Source of the DNA: Porphyra umbilicalis
Taxonomy: Eukaryota; Rhodophyta; Bangiophyceae; Bangiales; Bangiaceae
NCBI GenBank assembly: GCA_002049455.2
Contig: KV919207.1
Span: forward strand, 1-48,204
Reading direction: 5' to 3'
Length of the DNA: 48,204 nucleotides
Positions 30,988 through 42,100 of the stretch are shown piece by piece (positions within the stretch are counted from its first letter, which is position 1; every line of letters starts with the position of its first letter). The notes under the pieces were generated by a model. That model saw only the letters and a program-made list of their open reading frames with translations. It was not told the origin of the DNA and did not search any database. A program made the position numbers and the translations under genes.

Positions 30988-33900
30988 ATGGACGTGGCGG
31001 CGGCCGGGGGGGCCGCCGCCGTGGCCGCGACGACGCGCGCGATCGCGGCGTTGCTCGACGCCGTCGCCGTGAACGCAACGGCGGCGTCGAAGCGAACGCT
31101 GCTGCTGCTGACAGTAGCGCATCTGACAGAGGATCGATTGGCTGGGGATGGTCCAATTTACGATTCTCGCCTTTCATTGGCTGGCGCGGCGCCGCTAATC
31201 GCTATTAGCGGCTTAGCCGGCGCCGCTATCCCCCCCACCCCCGCGTGCTCCCCCACCCCCGCCGCTGACCGCCCCGCCCCCCCCGCCCCTTCGCCCCCGG
31301 CTCCCCCCGCTCCTGCTGCTGCTGCCCCCCACCCCCCCGTCGACGGGGAACCCTTCCCGCTGCCGCCCGGCCGCCGCGGCCGCAAGGCCCGTCGAGCGGC
31401 GCGCCGGCGTGCCGCCGCCGAGACGGTGGCTGCTCACCTGCTCGCCGCTGCTCCCACCGGCGCCGGCGCCGACGCCGGCCTCTCCCCCCCTCGCGGTTTT
31501 TGCGCTCCCCCCCCCGCGCTGGCGGCTGCGGCTGCTGCCGCCGCCGCCCCCGCCGCCGTCGACCAAGTCGCCGGGCCCCCCGCCGGCGCCGCCAACGTCG
31601 GTGCCCGCGGGTCCCCCCCCCCCCGCTACCGGCCGCCCCGGCGGCGGCCGCCCAGGACGCCGTCGCCGCGCCTGCGACGGTTCCGCGCGCTGCCCCCCGC
31701 CCGCGCCCCGCGACATGGGCCGACGCGGTGGTCGGCGGGCGTGGGGCTGCCCCTGCGGCCGTGACCGGCGGCCGGCGGCCGCCGCCGCGCGGCGGCCAGA
31801 CCAAGGACGCTGTGGCGGTGGCCGCCGCCGCCCCGGCGGCGACAACCAAGGCCAAGGACGGCGACGCTGCCGCGGCGGCGGCTGCTCGGCTCGCCCGCGC
31901 GACCGCCGCGGGCGCCGCGCTGCGCCGCCTCGCCGCCGGGTCGCCCCCGCCGGTGACGCTGCGGACGGTCTACGTCCGCGGCGTCGCCCGCGAGTCGCGC
32001 ACCTGGCGGCTGCGTGAGCTGCTGTCGTGCGCCACGGGGCTGCCCAAGCGAGCGGTCGTCGACGTGGACCGCGCCGGCGACCTCGCAGAGGTGCGCCTGC
32101 TGGCGCAGCACGCCGATGCGTTTGAGGCGGCCGTGGCGCTGTCGCCCGCCGCCGCCACGCTGACGCTCGTGCGCGGCGTTGACCCCCTCTCGCCGTCGCT
32201 GTTGGGGGCCCCGCGACGACGCGCGCTGTCGGCGGAGGCGGCGCGCGAGGTGGCGCGCGCCTTTTTCGTGGCGCGCTGCCGCGCCAAGCTCGCGTCGCTG
32301 GACGAGCGGGTGGGCATGCCGCCCGCCCAACGGGACGCCCTCCGCCCGCTGCTGCACCGGGAGCTCGCCCCGTACGTGCAGCAGCTGGGTGCTGGTGGTG
32401 GCGCCATGGGCGGCCGTGCGGTGCCCCCAGCGGCGGCGGCCGCTGGGGCCGACGCTCCGCGTCGCGGCGCCGCCCGGTGCGGGGCGGACGGCGCCCGCCT
32501 GGTTCCGCCCCAGGGGGGGGCGGCCGCGGAGGCGGTCGACGCCGACCGGCCGGGAGACGAAAATTCCCAGCCGGCGGCTTCGACCCCCGCGTCGGTTTCT
32601 GCCGTACAGTCGGAAATTTCGGTATTGCCGCCCACCCCCCCCACGTTTTCGGCCGCCGCCGAAGATGACGCGGCGGCCGAGGAAAATTCTCGCGCCGACG
32701 GGGTCGCGGTCGATCCCGCATCCGGGATCGGGATGCGGGTGGTCGCCACGACGGCGACCGATCCCCCCCCCGGATCGGATCGCGCCTCGCCCCGGCGGGC
32801 AGAAAATTTTGCTGTGTCCGCCTCGCCCGGCGGCCGCAGCACGCCCCCCACCAGCCCCCGCATTGCGGCGGACCCCCCGACGCCCCTGGCGCGCGGGGAT
32901 GGCAGTTCGCTCGCGGCCGCCCGCCTTATGGCTGCGGCGGGCGGGGTGGTGGATGCGGACGTGTCGGCGGGCACTGCTGCCTCGCTCCCCCCGTTGGCCG
33001 ACGCGGTCGCCGCGGCTGTCCGGCGCGTGCCGGGCGGCGCTGTGGGCGCTTTGACGCTGGCGGCGGCGCTGTTCCGCGTCGCCGACGGCGCGGTGGCGGA
33101 GGCCGCTGACGCGGCCGCCCCACCGCGTCGCCTCGATCCGGCCGCCGCGGAGGCGCGCGCAGATGCGGCGGAGGCGCGCGGCGTGCGCGTCGCCGCGTCG
33201 GCCGCCGCCACGGCAAACACGGACTTGGCGGTGTCGTCGCCGGCTCTGTCCAGCCCCCCGACGTCGCCGTCGCCCAAGGGGCGACTCGACGCCGAGTCGG
33301 ACGTCGCCCTGAGGACCGCGCGTGGGTTGCAGCGGGCGGCCGCGCGCATCGTGGCCGCCCACGACGCGCCGGTCGCCGTCGCGCGCCGCCTGCGGGCGAC
33401 CGCCCTCGCGGGCATCGCCCGTCGTGCGCGGGGCGCCGCCGCGCGCGCTGTCGCCGCTGCTGCCGGCGCCGACGCCGCTGCCGCCGCGATGGTGCGCCTT
33501 CCCCCCGACATGGGGAGGGACGACTTCGCCGTGGGGGGGGGGCGGCCCTGAGCGCGCCTGCCCCTGGTGCGCGCGCTCCCCCACCGACGCCCGCCGCTAA
33601 GCGGCGCGTGCGGGCGCCGCCCGACTCCGCGTCGGGGCATCGCCTCGCCTGTGCGGGCGGCGCGCCGCCTGTCGGCATTGCCGGACGGACGCGCGGTGCC
33701 TGGCTGCGCGCTGCCGCTGTGGCGCCGCCGCACGTGGCCGGCGTTGCTGCGGGGCCGGTCATCGCTGCGTCGCCGGCAGCGGCGCACGCTGCTGCCAGCG
33801 TGCCGAGTCCCCTACGCGTGTCCAGCGAGTCAGATGTCGGGGAGGGGGTTCCCGCGGCGCCCCAACCTGAAGGTTGGCGTGCCGCGAGCGCCCTCTGCTC

Positions 33901-34030
33901 CGCGTCCGACGCGCACGCGCGTGCGGCTGTGGCCGTGTCGGCACCATACGAGCACGGGGCTCGCGTCACCGCGCCGGCGGTCGCGCCGCCTGCTGCCTCC
34001 CCCCCCGTTAGCGACGCGGCCGCCAAATGA
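30988..34030 (+). CDS. LINE ORF1 protein (two frame changes at homopolymers)
   Basis: Starts MDVAAAGG at 30988 and ends at TGA 34028-34030, roughly 1010 aa if the frame changes are artefacts. Protein-like sequence passes from one frame to another at a run of 12 C (31613-31624) and at a run of 10 G (33533-33542). The product is Ala/Pro/Gly-rich with a basic patch (GRRGRKARRAARRRAAAE). It contains one folded-looking segment, TLRTVYVRGVARESRTWRLR...VVDVDRAGDLAEVRLL (about 31960-32110), which has the look of an RRM-type RNA-binding domain as in other LINE ORF1 proteins. No gag knuckle was seen. RNA binding is an inference from the element type. Confidence 0.6.
31192..31211. repeat. Perfect hairpin in LINE ORF1
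   Basis: CCGCTAAT and ATTAGCGG form an 8-bp stem with a CGCT loop, flanked by further GGCGC/GCGCC pairing potential. It lies in the short AT-richer segment of ORF1 and may be structural RNA; no known role. Confidence 0.5.
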
Positions 34031-37000
34031 GTTCATCTGGCGGCGACTCGCTGCCCCTCCCGGGGGTGGGTCGGCTGCCGCGCCCGGTAGGGCGGCGCGG
34101 CCTGGCGAGGCGGCGGGGCGCAGCCCCCCCCGCAATCACAGGACTGGCCGTTCCCGGCCGGTGTACTCAGACGGTTTGACCACCTCCCCCGACGACAGTG
34201 ACTGTCCCCCTGCCCCTCGTGGCCTGTCCCTCGCGCCGTCCGGCGCGGGTGACCTCGCCTTTGCCCCCCCCCCCCCCGCCCGCTCTACTTCCTCTGGCGC
34301 TTCTGTCCTCCCCCCTCCCCCCGGCACTCCTGCTGCTCGTTCGTGTTCCCCCCCCCCCCGCTGGCCTCGACGGCTGGTGGGGCTGCCGCGGCCGATGGGC
34401 ACCGCTGCCCGGTCGCGAGCTGCGGCGCGACCGCCGCGGGCAACCCGCTGTGGCTCGGCGTCCGCGCTCACCTGCGCGACGCCCACAAGGCTGCTGACGT
34501 GCCAGCGTCGGTGCTGTCGGCCAACCGGCTGCGCGGCTGCCGCCACTGCGGCGCCCTGCTTCCTTTCGGTCGGTCGACGACCGCGCGCATGGCGTTGGTG
34601 GAGTACGAGGCGGGGTGTGCTCAGCGCCCGCGCGCGCCTGCCGCCGCGCTGGCGGCCCGCGAGATTGCGAGCTCGCTGGCGGTGGGTAGCGCCGCGACCG
34701 CGTCGACCGTTGCCGCGCCGCCGCCCTCTCCTGCTGTGGACGGCGGGTCTGGTGCGGCTGTTGGAGCGGCCTCGCCCATTGGCGTCTGCCCGCTGCTCAG
34801 CTGTGGTGCGGCCGTCGGGGAGGGCGACGCGTTCGTCGAGCACCTGCGCTCGGCGCACACGGCGGTGGACGTGCCGCCCGAGCGCCTCGCGGAGGCGCAG
34901 CTGGGGGGCTGCCGGCACTGCCACCGCCTGTTTTCGGTGGTGCGGACGGCGTCCGGGCATCGCCCCCTGCGCTCGCACGAGCCCAACTGCCCGTCGCACC
35001 CGCTGCTGCAGGGGGGGGTGGTCGTGCGGCGGCTGTGGCGGCAACCACCGCGGCGGGTGCGGCACCGGCGACGGCGGCCGACCTGGCCAGCTGGGCGACG
35101 CGCACGTGCTGCGTGGTGGGTGGTTGCACCACCACGTTTCGCGGCGCCGTGACGCCGCGCACGCTGCCGGCGCACCTGGCGCGGTCGCACAAGCTGGCGG
35201 CGGTGCCGGCGGAGTGGGTCCGCGCGCTGCGGTTGGCCGGGTGCCGCTACTGCGGCCGCCCATACCGCACTGTCGTCGACTGGCAGCGGCGCACCTCGCT
35301 GTCGAGGCACGAGGCGCGGTGCGACGAGCGGCCACCGCGCGAGCCTGACGCGGAGGCCGACCTGCCGCCGCCGCCGGCGGGCGACGCGGGGGGCTTCCTG
35401 CCCAACGTTGGCGACGACGCGCACCCGGCTGTGGGCGGCGCCGCCGTCGACGGGGCGGCAGCTGGCACCACCGCCCCCCCTCCCCCCCCAGCCCAAACAA
35501 TGTTTTCGGCTGAGCCGAGCGAGTGGGCGCGGCGGCGCGGGGCTTTTCTGCTGCTGCAGGCCCCAACCCCCGACTCGTGGCCTGCGCTGGTGGCGTCCGG
35601 CGCGCGCACCGCCGACCACGTCGCAGCTTCTCTGCTGCCCGCGTGGCGGCAGCTGGGTGCCGACGCGCTCTCCTGGGTGCGGCGCGAGCCGGGCAACGCC
35701 ACCGCGTGGCTGTGGGTGATGACCCTCCCCTCCCTTCTGTTCCACGTCCCCGCGCGCACGCGGGGCAGGGGGGAGGGTCCCGCGCCGCTGAGTCACGCGG
35801 CGCGCGTGTCCGCGCTCCTCGACGGGGACTTTGCGGCCGCGTTGCGCGACCGCAATGTCGGTGTGTGGCGCGAGCCGCCCCAGTCTGTGGGTACGGCCCC
35901 CACGCCCGCGGCCGGGGCGCCACCCGCGTCGCCTCCCCCACACCCGCTCCCCCCCCCCCCCCCCCCCCGCCCGACTCGCCGGCTGCCCCCCTCCCCTCCC
36001 CGCGGGTTGGGCCGGGCGGCCCCGTCCGCCCGACGAGCGCCCGGCCGCGCGTGACACACGTGCAGCGGCGGGCGCTCCGTCAAGTGTGGCGCGGCCGCCT
36101 CAGCGCCGCGGCGCGCACCCTGCAAGGGGCGCCGGTGGCACCCCACACGGGCGCCGCCTGGCAGGCGGCGCGGCGGCTCTTCCCGCGCGCCACGCCGGGG
36201 CTGGCGACGAACGCGTCGGTCGAGGCCGAGTTTAGCCCTGAGCTCGACGCCGCCGCCGCGCACGGCGTGGCCGCGGGTGCCCCGCTGGGCTTGTCGGCGG
36301 CGACGGTGGTGGCGACCATCCGGTCTGCTGCGCGCGGCTCCGCCCCGGGTCCGTCCGGCCTCCGGATGGAGCACCTGTGGGCGCTGGCGGAGGACGGGCG
36401 CGACGCGCTGGTGGGGGTCGTGCGGCTGTTGGCAACCGCGGCGGCGACAACGGTGGTGCCCGCGGTGGCGAGTCACGCGCTGGCGGGCGCGGAGCTGCTG
36501 CTGCTCGTGAAGCCGGGGGCGCCCGACAATGACGGGGTGCCCAGGCTCCGCCCAATTGGGATGCCGGAGACACTGCGCAAGCTCGTTGCGGGGTCGCTGG
36601 CGCGCGACCTCCGCGCGTCGGCGGCCGCGCTGATGGCTCCGCTGCAGCTGGGCATCGGCGTTCCCAACGCGTGCGAGCGCCTCTTGCACGCGTTGGAGGC
36701 TCAGCTGGAGGCGGCGCCGGAGGAGGGGGTGCTGCTGCTGGACTACAAAAACGCGTTCAACCTGATCTCCCGCGCGGCGGCGCGGGCGTTCATCGACCGC
36801 GCCTTTCCGTCCTTGACGCCGCACGTGGCGGCGACGTACGGCGGCGCTCCACCGGCGGTGTACGGGTGGGCGGCGGCGCGGCGCGGCGGCGACGGTGCCG
36901 GCGACGGCGACGGCCGCGACGGCCAGGGCGGGGCGGGCGACGGCGGCGACAGTGGAGTGGGCGACGAGGACCCCCCCGGCCTAGTCGGCGAGGACGAAGA

Positions 37001-39021
37001 CGCCCACCCGCCCCAGTGGGTGCCCCCCCCCCCGCTCGACGGGTGCTCACCGTCGAGCGGGGGACGCAGCAGGGGGACCCGTTGGGGCCCTTTCTCCACG
37101 CCGCGGCTCTGATGCTCGTGCTTCTGCGCCTGGCACGCCTCCACCCCGCGCACGCCATCGACGCATTTCACGATGACGTGCGCGCGGTGGGGCCCGTGGC
37201 TGGGCTCGGCGCGGTGATGGCGTCGGCGGCGCGGGTTGGGGCGCTCGTCGACGCGGAGCTGTCGCCCACCAAGTGCGTGGCGTGGTCGCCGGGCGCACCC
37301 GCGGCGCCGCCCGACCTGACAGCCCAGTGGCGGTCGGAGGGGGTGGTGCAATTTTCTATCCCTTTCGGCAACCGCGATTTCGTAGCGGCGCGCGTCTCGG
37401 CCATGGCGGCCGAGCACGCGGCGGGGGTGGCGGCGATTGTCGCCCTGCCGGAGGAGGAGCTGCAGACCAAGCTGCTCCTCCTCCGCCTGTGCGCCGGGCC
37501 GCGCGTGACGTACGCGCTGCGGTCTCTCCCCCCCGACGCGGGCGCCACGTTGGCCGCCGCCGTCGACGCGGACGTACATCGGACGGTGCTCTCCCTTCTG
37601 TGCGACGCGACGGACGGCGCTGAGGTGCGCGCGGCGCTGCTCGAGCGCGCCGCGCTGCCCGTCCGTATGGGGGGGCTGGGCGTTGGCGATCGTTCGCGTG
37701 TGGCGGCGGCGGCTGTCGTGGCGTCCTGGGCGGACGCCGCCGTGCACTGCCACAGGGCGGCGGCGCCGGCGTTGGCCGACCTGGCTGGTGCCCTGCAGGA
37801 AACCGACCCGGTGGGTCCTGCGGCGCCTGCCGGCGCCCAGGTTGACACCCGGGCGTGGCCGGGCGCCCCTCCTGCGGGCGCCGCGGCTGCTGCTGGTGCC
37901 GCTGGCGCTCTACCGGCGGCCGACGCGACGCCGTCGGGGCGGCGCCTCCCCATCCTCCCGGGTCTTCTGGCGGCCGTGGCCGCCCTGAACGCCGCGTGCG
38001 GCGCGGCGCCCGCACCCCCCCCAACCGCCCCCGACCTCCTTGCCCCCCCTGCCGACGCCCATATCGCTGCACCCGGCCTACTCCGCGTCGCGGGGGGGAC
38101 TCGGCTGAGTTGGGCGCGACTGCTCGGGGGGCGCGGGCCCCGTCCCAGCGGGACCTGGCGGGGCCCGTGCACCTTGCCGCGCTGGAGCGGCTGCGGGCCT
38201 CGCTGCCGGACAATGCCGACCTTGCGCGGCTCGCCGACTTCCACGGGGACGGCGCGGGCCTGTGGCTGTCGGCGTTGCCGGCACCCGGCCGCCTTGCCGG
38301 CGCCATGGGAGGGAGGGCCATGCGGATGGCTACCCGCCTCTGGCTTGGCGTACCCCCTGTCGCGCGGACAGCGGTGGCGCGCCGGTGCGCGTGCGGCGCG
38401 GCGGTGGACGCGTACGACGTCCACTTCCTGGCGGCGTGCAGGGCCGCCTCGTGCATCTCGAATGCCACGTTTCGCCACAACGCGCTGGTGGAGCGGACGG
38501 CGGACGCGCTGCGCGCGCACCCGCAGTGGCGGGACGTCGTGGTGGAGGCGTCGTCGGCACTTTTCAGTGCCGGAACTGAGACGCTTCGCCCGGACGTGCG
38601 GGCAGTGCGCGTGCAGACTGGGGGGGTGGTCTGGGGCGACGTCGCCGTCGCGTCGGTCTTCACCGACAAGGTCGTCGCGGACGTGGTTGCCCGGCCTTCC
38701 GTGGCTGTGGCGGCGGTGGGGCGCGAGGCGCGCAAGGTGCGCAAGTACGCGCCGCGCCTCCCCGCCGCCGACCCGCCCGCTGTCTTCACCCCACTGGTGT
38801 GGGAGGTGTTCGGCCGCGTGGGCCCCGCGTCCGCAGACTTTTTGCGACCGGCCGTCGGTGGTCCGGGGCGCTCGCGCGCGCTCGCGTCGCTGCTGACGGA
38901 CGCGTCCGCTATCATTTGGCGCTATAACGCGCGCATGCTTTGTGAGGGTTTTTCGAGGTGTGACGCGAGGGGGCGGGCCACTTTGGACGCCCCAACTGCT
39001 TTGGCCCGAGTTTCCGGTTGA
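34027..39021 (+). CDS. LINE ORF2: zinc fingers, reverse transcriptase, restriction-like endonuclease
   Basis: Starts at the ATG that overlaps the ORF1 stop. About 34405-35330 holds three paired fingers: each C2H2 unit (e.g. CPVASCG...HLRDAH, CCVVGGCTTTFRG...HLARSH) is followed by a C-x2-C...C/H unit (e.g. CRYCGRP). RT spans about 36330-37600: PGPSGLRMEHL, LRPIGMPETLRKL, motif A LLLDYKNAFNLISR, motif B RGTQQGDPLGPF and motif C FHDD. A CCHC-like knuckle CACGAAVDAYDVHFLAAC (about 38390) precedes RPDVRAVRV...GDVAVASVFTDK, which fits a PD-(D/E)xK endonuclease. Frame changes occur at runs of C or G at 34124-34131, 34348-34359, 35011-35018, 35949-35968 (20 C), 37023-37033 and 38092-38098. Without those, the product would be about 1,660 aa. 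Confidence 0.8.
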
Positions 39022-39081
39022 GTGGGGCCTCGGCCTCATTTCGTAGTTAGCGGACATAAGGTCCGGGCCTGATGAGCAGCA

Positions 39082-39164
39082 CCCTATTCACACCCCACGA
39101 GATGAACCTCGTGAACAGTCTACGATTACCCGCTCGAGGCGGCTCGGAGACGAGTGGCTGTGCC
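39082..39164. repeat. LINE target-site duplication, right copy (83 bp)
   Basis: Second copy of the 83-bp repeat. It is contiguous with the Fanzor coding sequence to its right and abuts the 3' end of the LINE to its left. Confidence 0.93.
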
Positions 39165-42100
39165 CCACGGCTGGCGCGGGGCTGGCAGCAGCCATCTGGC
39201 CGACGTTACTCGTCGCCAGGTCACCGCTTGCCGACGCAGCAGCTGCGTCGTTCGCCCCGTCTGCCACCACACCCAGCGCCTCTACCCGCACCGTTGGCGC
39301 CGCCACTGGCACGGCCGTGGGGGCCGTCCCCGCCTCTGCGACCGGCGCGTCGGCGACGACAGGTCGGCGCCACGGCTCCCACGACGTGGGTGAACACCGC
39401 GTCCACCCGTAGCCGGCCTCGTAGGTACCCGCGTCGATCGCAGCCGCGTGCCGCACCGCCTGTACAGGGTCTGCCTGGGGTGGCGCGCGTGACACGGTGT
39501 ACCCCCGGATGTGGGGGAAGATGCTCCGACCCCGCATGCTCTTGATGGCAATCTTGGACATGTTGCGCGCCGCGTTGGTGTCTCGCCCGACGTACGAAGC
39601 CGGGCAGGCGACGTTGGTACACAGCTTGACCCCCCACAGCGCCAGCGGGTCGGTCCCAAACGCCCACTTGCCGTGAGCCGCAATCGCCCGCAGCACCTTT
39701 GTCCGCACCGCCTCTGCGTGCTCCTTGGCGCGCTGGGCAGCCGCACCGTCGCGTGGACCCGACCGACTGCCGGTCGTCACACCCCGTCGCGCGCGCCGGC
39801 CGCCGCGAAGGGGTGAGGCGCGCTTGGCCGCCGACGCCGACGCGCGATGTGCGTAACTGCTTGCCGCCTTGAGGGGCGTCAGGTCGACCGGCGAGTCGGG
39901 CGACACGTACGTGTTGCACAAGCCGTGGCCGCACTCTGCACACGTCTGGCTCGTATTGTGCTCGTCCACGTACACGAGGTGCACATGTTTGGCCATGCGC
40001 CGCACGAGGTCGACGCTGCCGGCGCGCGGCCGACACCGCCCAATCGCCAAAACCGCCTTGGTACCGTCCACCGTGCGCCGCAGCAAACCGCTCGTCAAGC
40101 GGCGCGCCAGCACCGCCGCGTACCGGTTGCGCTGGATGAGGGCGTGTAGCCGCGCCTTTCGCCGTCCTTCCATCGCGGCCACCCCGTACGCCGCCTGATA
40201 GGCGTCTGTGTAGGTGCGCGCAATGCGCACAGTGGCCGCCACCACCCACGCGCCCCACGTCGTGACCTTGAGGGAGCACCCGGCCGTCAGTGACTCGCGC
40301 GGCACGCCTGGGTGTGCCGCCGCCCACACCGCCACCGCTGCCGCCTCGGCGCGCCTCGTCATACCGGCGCCCGTCGCCTCGCGGTACGCGCCTTTGGAGA
40401 CTACCAGCGTCGCACCAGTGGGCGGGACGCGCACGCGCCGGCGCCCCCCGGCGGCGGCCGCACGTTTGAGTGCGGCACACAACACGCGCAAGCGGTCGGC
40501 CGACGGCAGCGACGTGCCGGGCGCGCCGAGCTGCGGGGGCGCAGCGGGTGCAGCAGCGGCCGCCGCAGCCGCCACTCGCTCTGCCGTGCGCAATGCCGCC
40601 GCCGTCTGGTGCTTGTCATGCGCCGCGCGCTGCACGACGCACGCGGCGTGTGCCCCACTGTCGACCGACACTGCACGCCATGCCGCCTCTGCGTGAGCCG
40701 CCGCTTCTGTCTTGGCCTTGACAGCCGCCGTCGCGTGCGCCGCCTCTTTGATCAGGGCCGCCTCGCCCACCCACACACACACGTGGTTGGACAGGTGCCA
40801 CGGTTGGACGTTGCCGCCATTGATCGTGGCGTGCGCGGTGGCGCGCATGCGCGTGAGGATGGCCCGGCGGCGGCCGGGGGCGCTCGTCCCCCGCTTGCGG
40901 GCCACCTCTTGCCGTTGAATCGGGGTCAGCCACTCGTCGCCAAAGGCCGGCTGCTTGTACCGCCGGCGCTTGGGGGGGGGGGGTCCACCGCGTCTGTCGG
41001 CACCGTCGGTGCGTGCTCCAAAGGCAGCAAAGACGCTTGTGCCGCGGGCGTGGCCGCCGGCGGGCCCACCAGATGTGTACGAGTCCGCTTTGGGGGAGAT
41101 CCCGCCGCCCCGGTCGACGCACCGAGCGCTCCACGGCCGCGCTTTTTGGTCGTCTGCCTCACCGCGTCACCGCCGCCGACGGGAAGGCCCGCCGCGGTGG
41201 CCTTGGCCGCGCGCGCAACGTCAGCCAACTTGGCGTGCAGCGTGTCGACGGTCGGCAAGACCCGACCACCCCGCCGCACGAGGCACTCGGCAGCGGCGGT
41301 CGCGGCCATGGCCGCCCGCGCGAGCGCGTCGCCCGCAATCCGAAGCGCCCGGTACGCCCGATACGCGTGCAGGTGCGGCGCAGGTGACTGAACAAACGGC
41401 ACCGCCCTAGGGCAGTAGGCAGCGACAATCGACGCGACGCCCGGGTCCCACCCAATAAACGCCAGCTCTTTGACGACGTCGGGCGAAAACGCCATGCGGT
41501 CCTGCTGCGTCCGCACGCTCGCCGCCTCGGTGGCCCTCCCCCCCCCCCCACGACCGTCACTTGCAGCCTTACGACGCGCCCGCCGAGCGGCCGCCGTCGA
41601 CGCGGCCGTGGCGGGGTGCCGTATGGTAAAGTGCACGCCGACACCGTCCGACACGATGGAGGGCCCTACCACCGTCTTGGCGCCGACAATGCGCGCGCGG
41701 CGGAGCAGCGTTTGAATGAACAGCCCGTCGGTTGTCGGCGCTGGCAGCGACACCCCGGCGGACGCCAGGCGCCGGCGAAGCAGCGCGCCGCCGACACGCG
41801 CGTACGCGGTGCACGTGGCGGCTCGGCCGGGTGACGTGTCGATCGCCTCGATGCCCGCACGGATGCACAACAGCTGGGCATATTGGAACAGCGGGTTGAT
41901 GTGCAGCGGCCGCTGTCGCAGGGCCGACGTGTCGAGCTGGAGGAGACAGCGCCGCCGACCGTCACCACCGGCGTAGACTAGCACAGTGTCGTACGCCAGC
42001 GTGGCCCCGGCCGCCATGGCAGCCCCATCCGCCGCAAACACTTTGCCCGCCGGCCTCTTGAACGACGGCGGGCGCGTGCCGTCGGCGGCTTGCAGGCCGG

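Larger units (their letters stand above)
30916..39081 (+). mobile_element. R2/NeSL-like non-LTR retrotransposon (two ORFs, restriction-like endonuclease type)
   Basis: 8166 bp between the 83-bp duplications. ORF1 and ORF2 overlap by ATGA. ORF2 has N-terminal zinc fingers, RT, a CCHC knuckle and a PD-(D/E)xK-like endonuclease, the layout of site-seeking R2/NeSL/Hero-type LINEs, not of APE-type LINEs. The 3' UTR after ORF2 is only about 60 nt and ends GAGCAGCA without poly(A). The 5' UTR is about 72 nt. Apparent frame changes all coincide with G or C runs. Confidence 0.85.

Noticed and set aside
31213..34026. Large minus-strand ORFs opposite LINE ORF1
   Set aside because: Shadows of the coding strand; Arg/Pro-rich and lacking any family motif.
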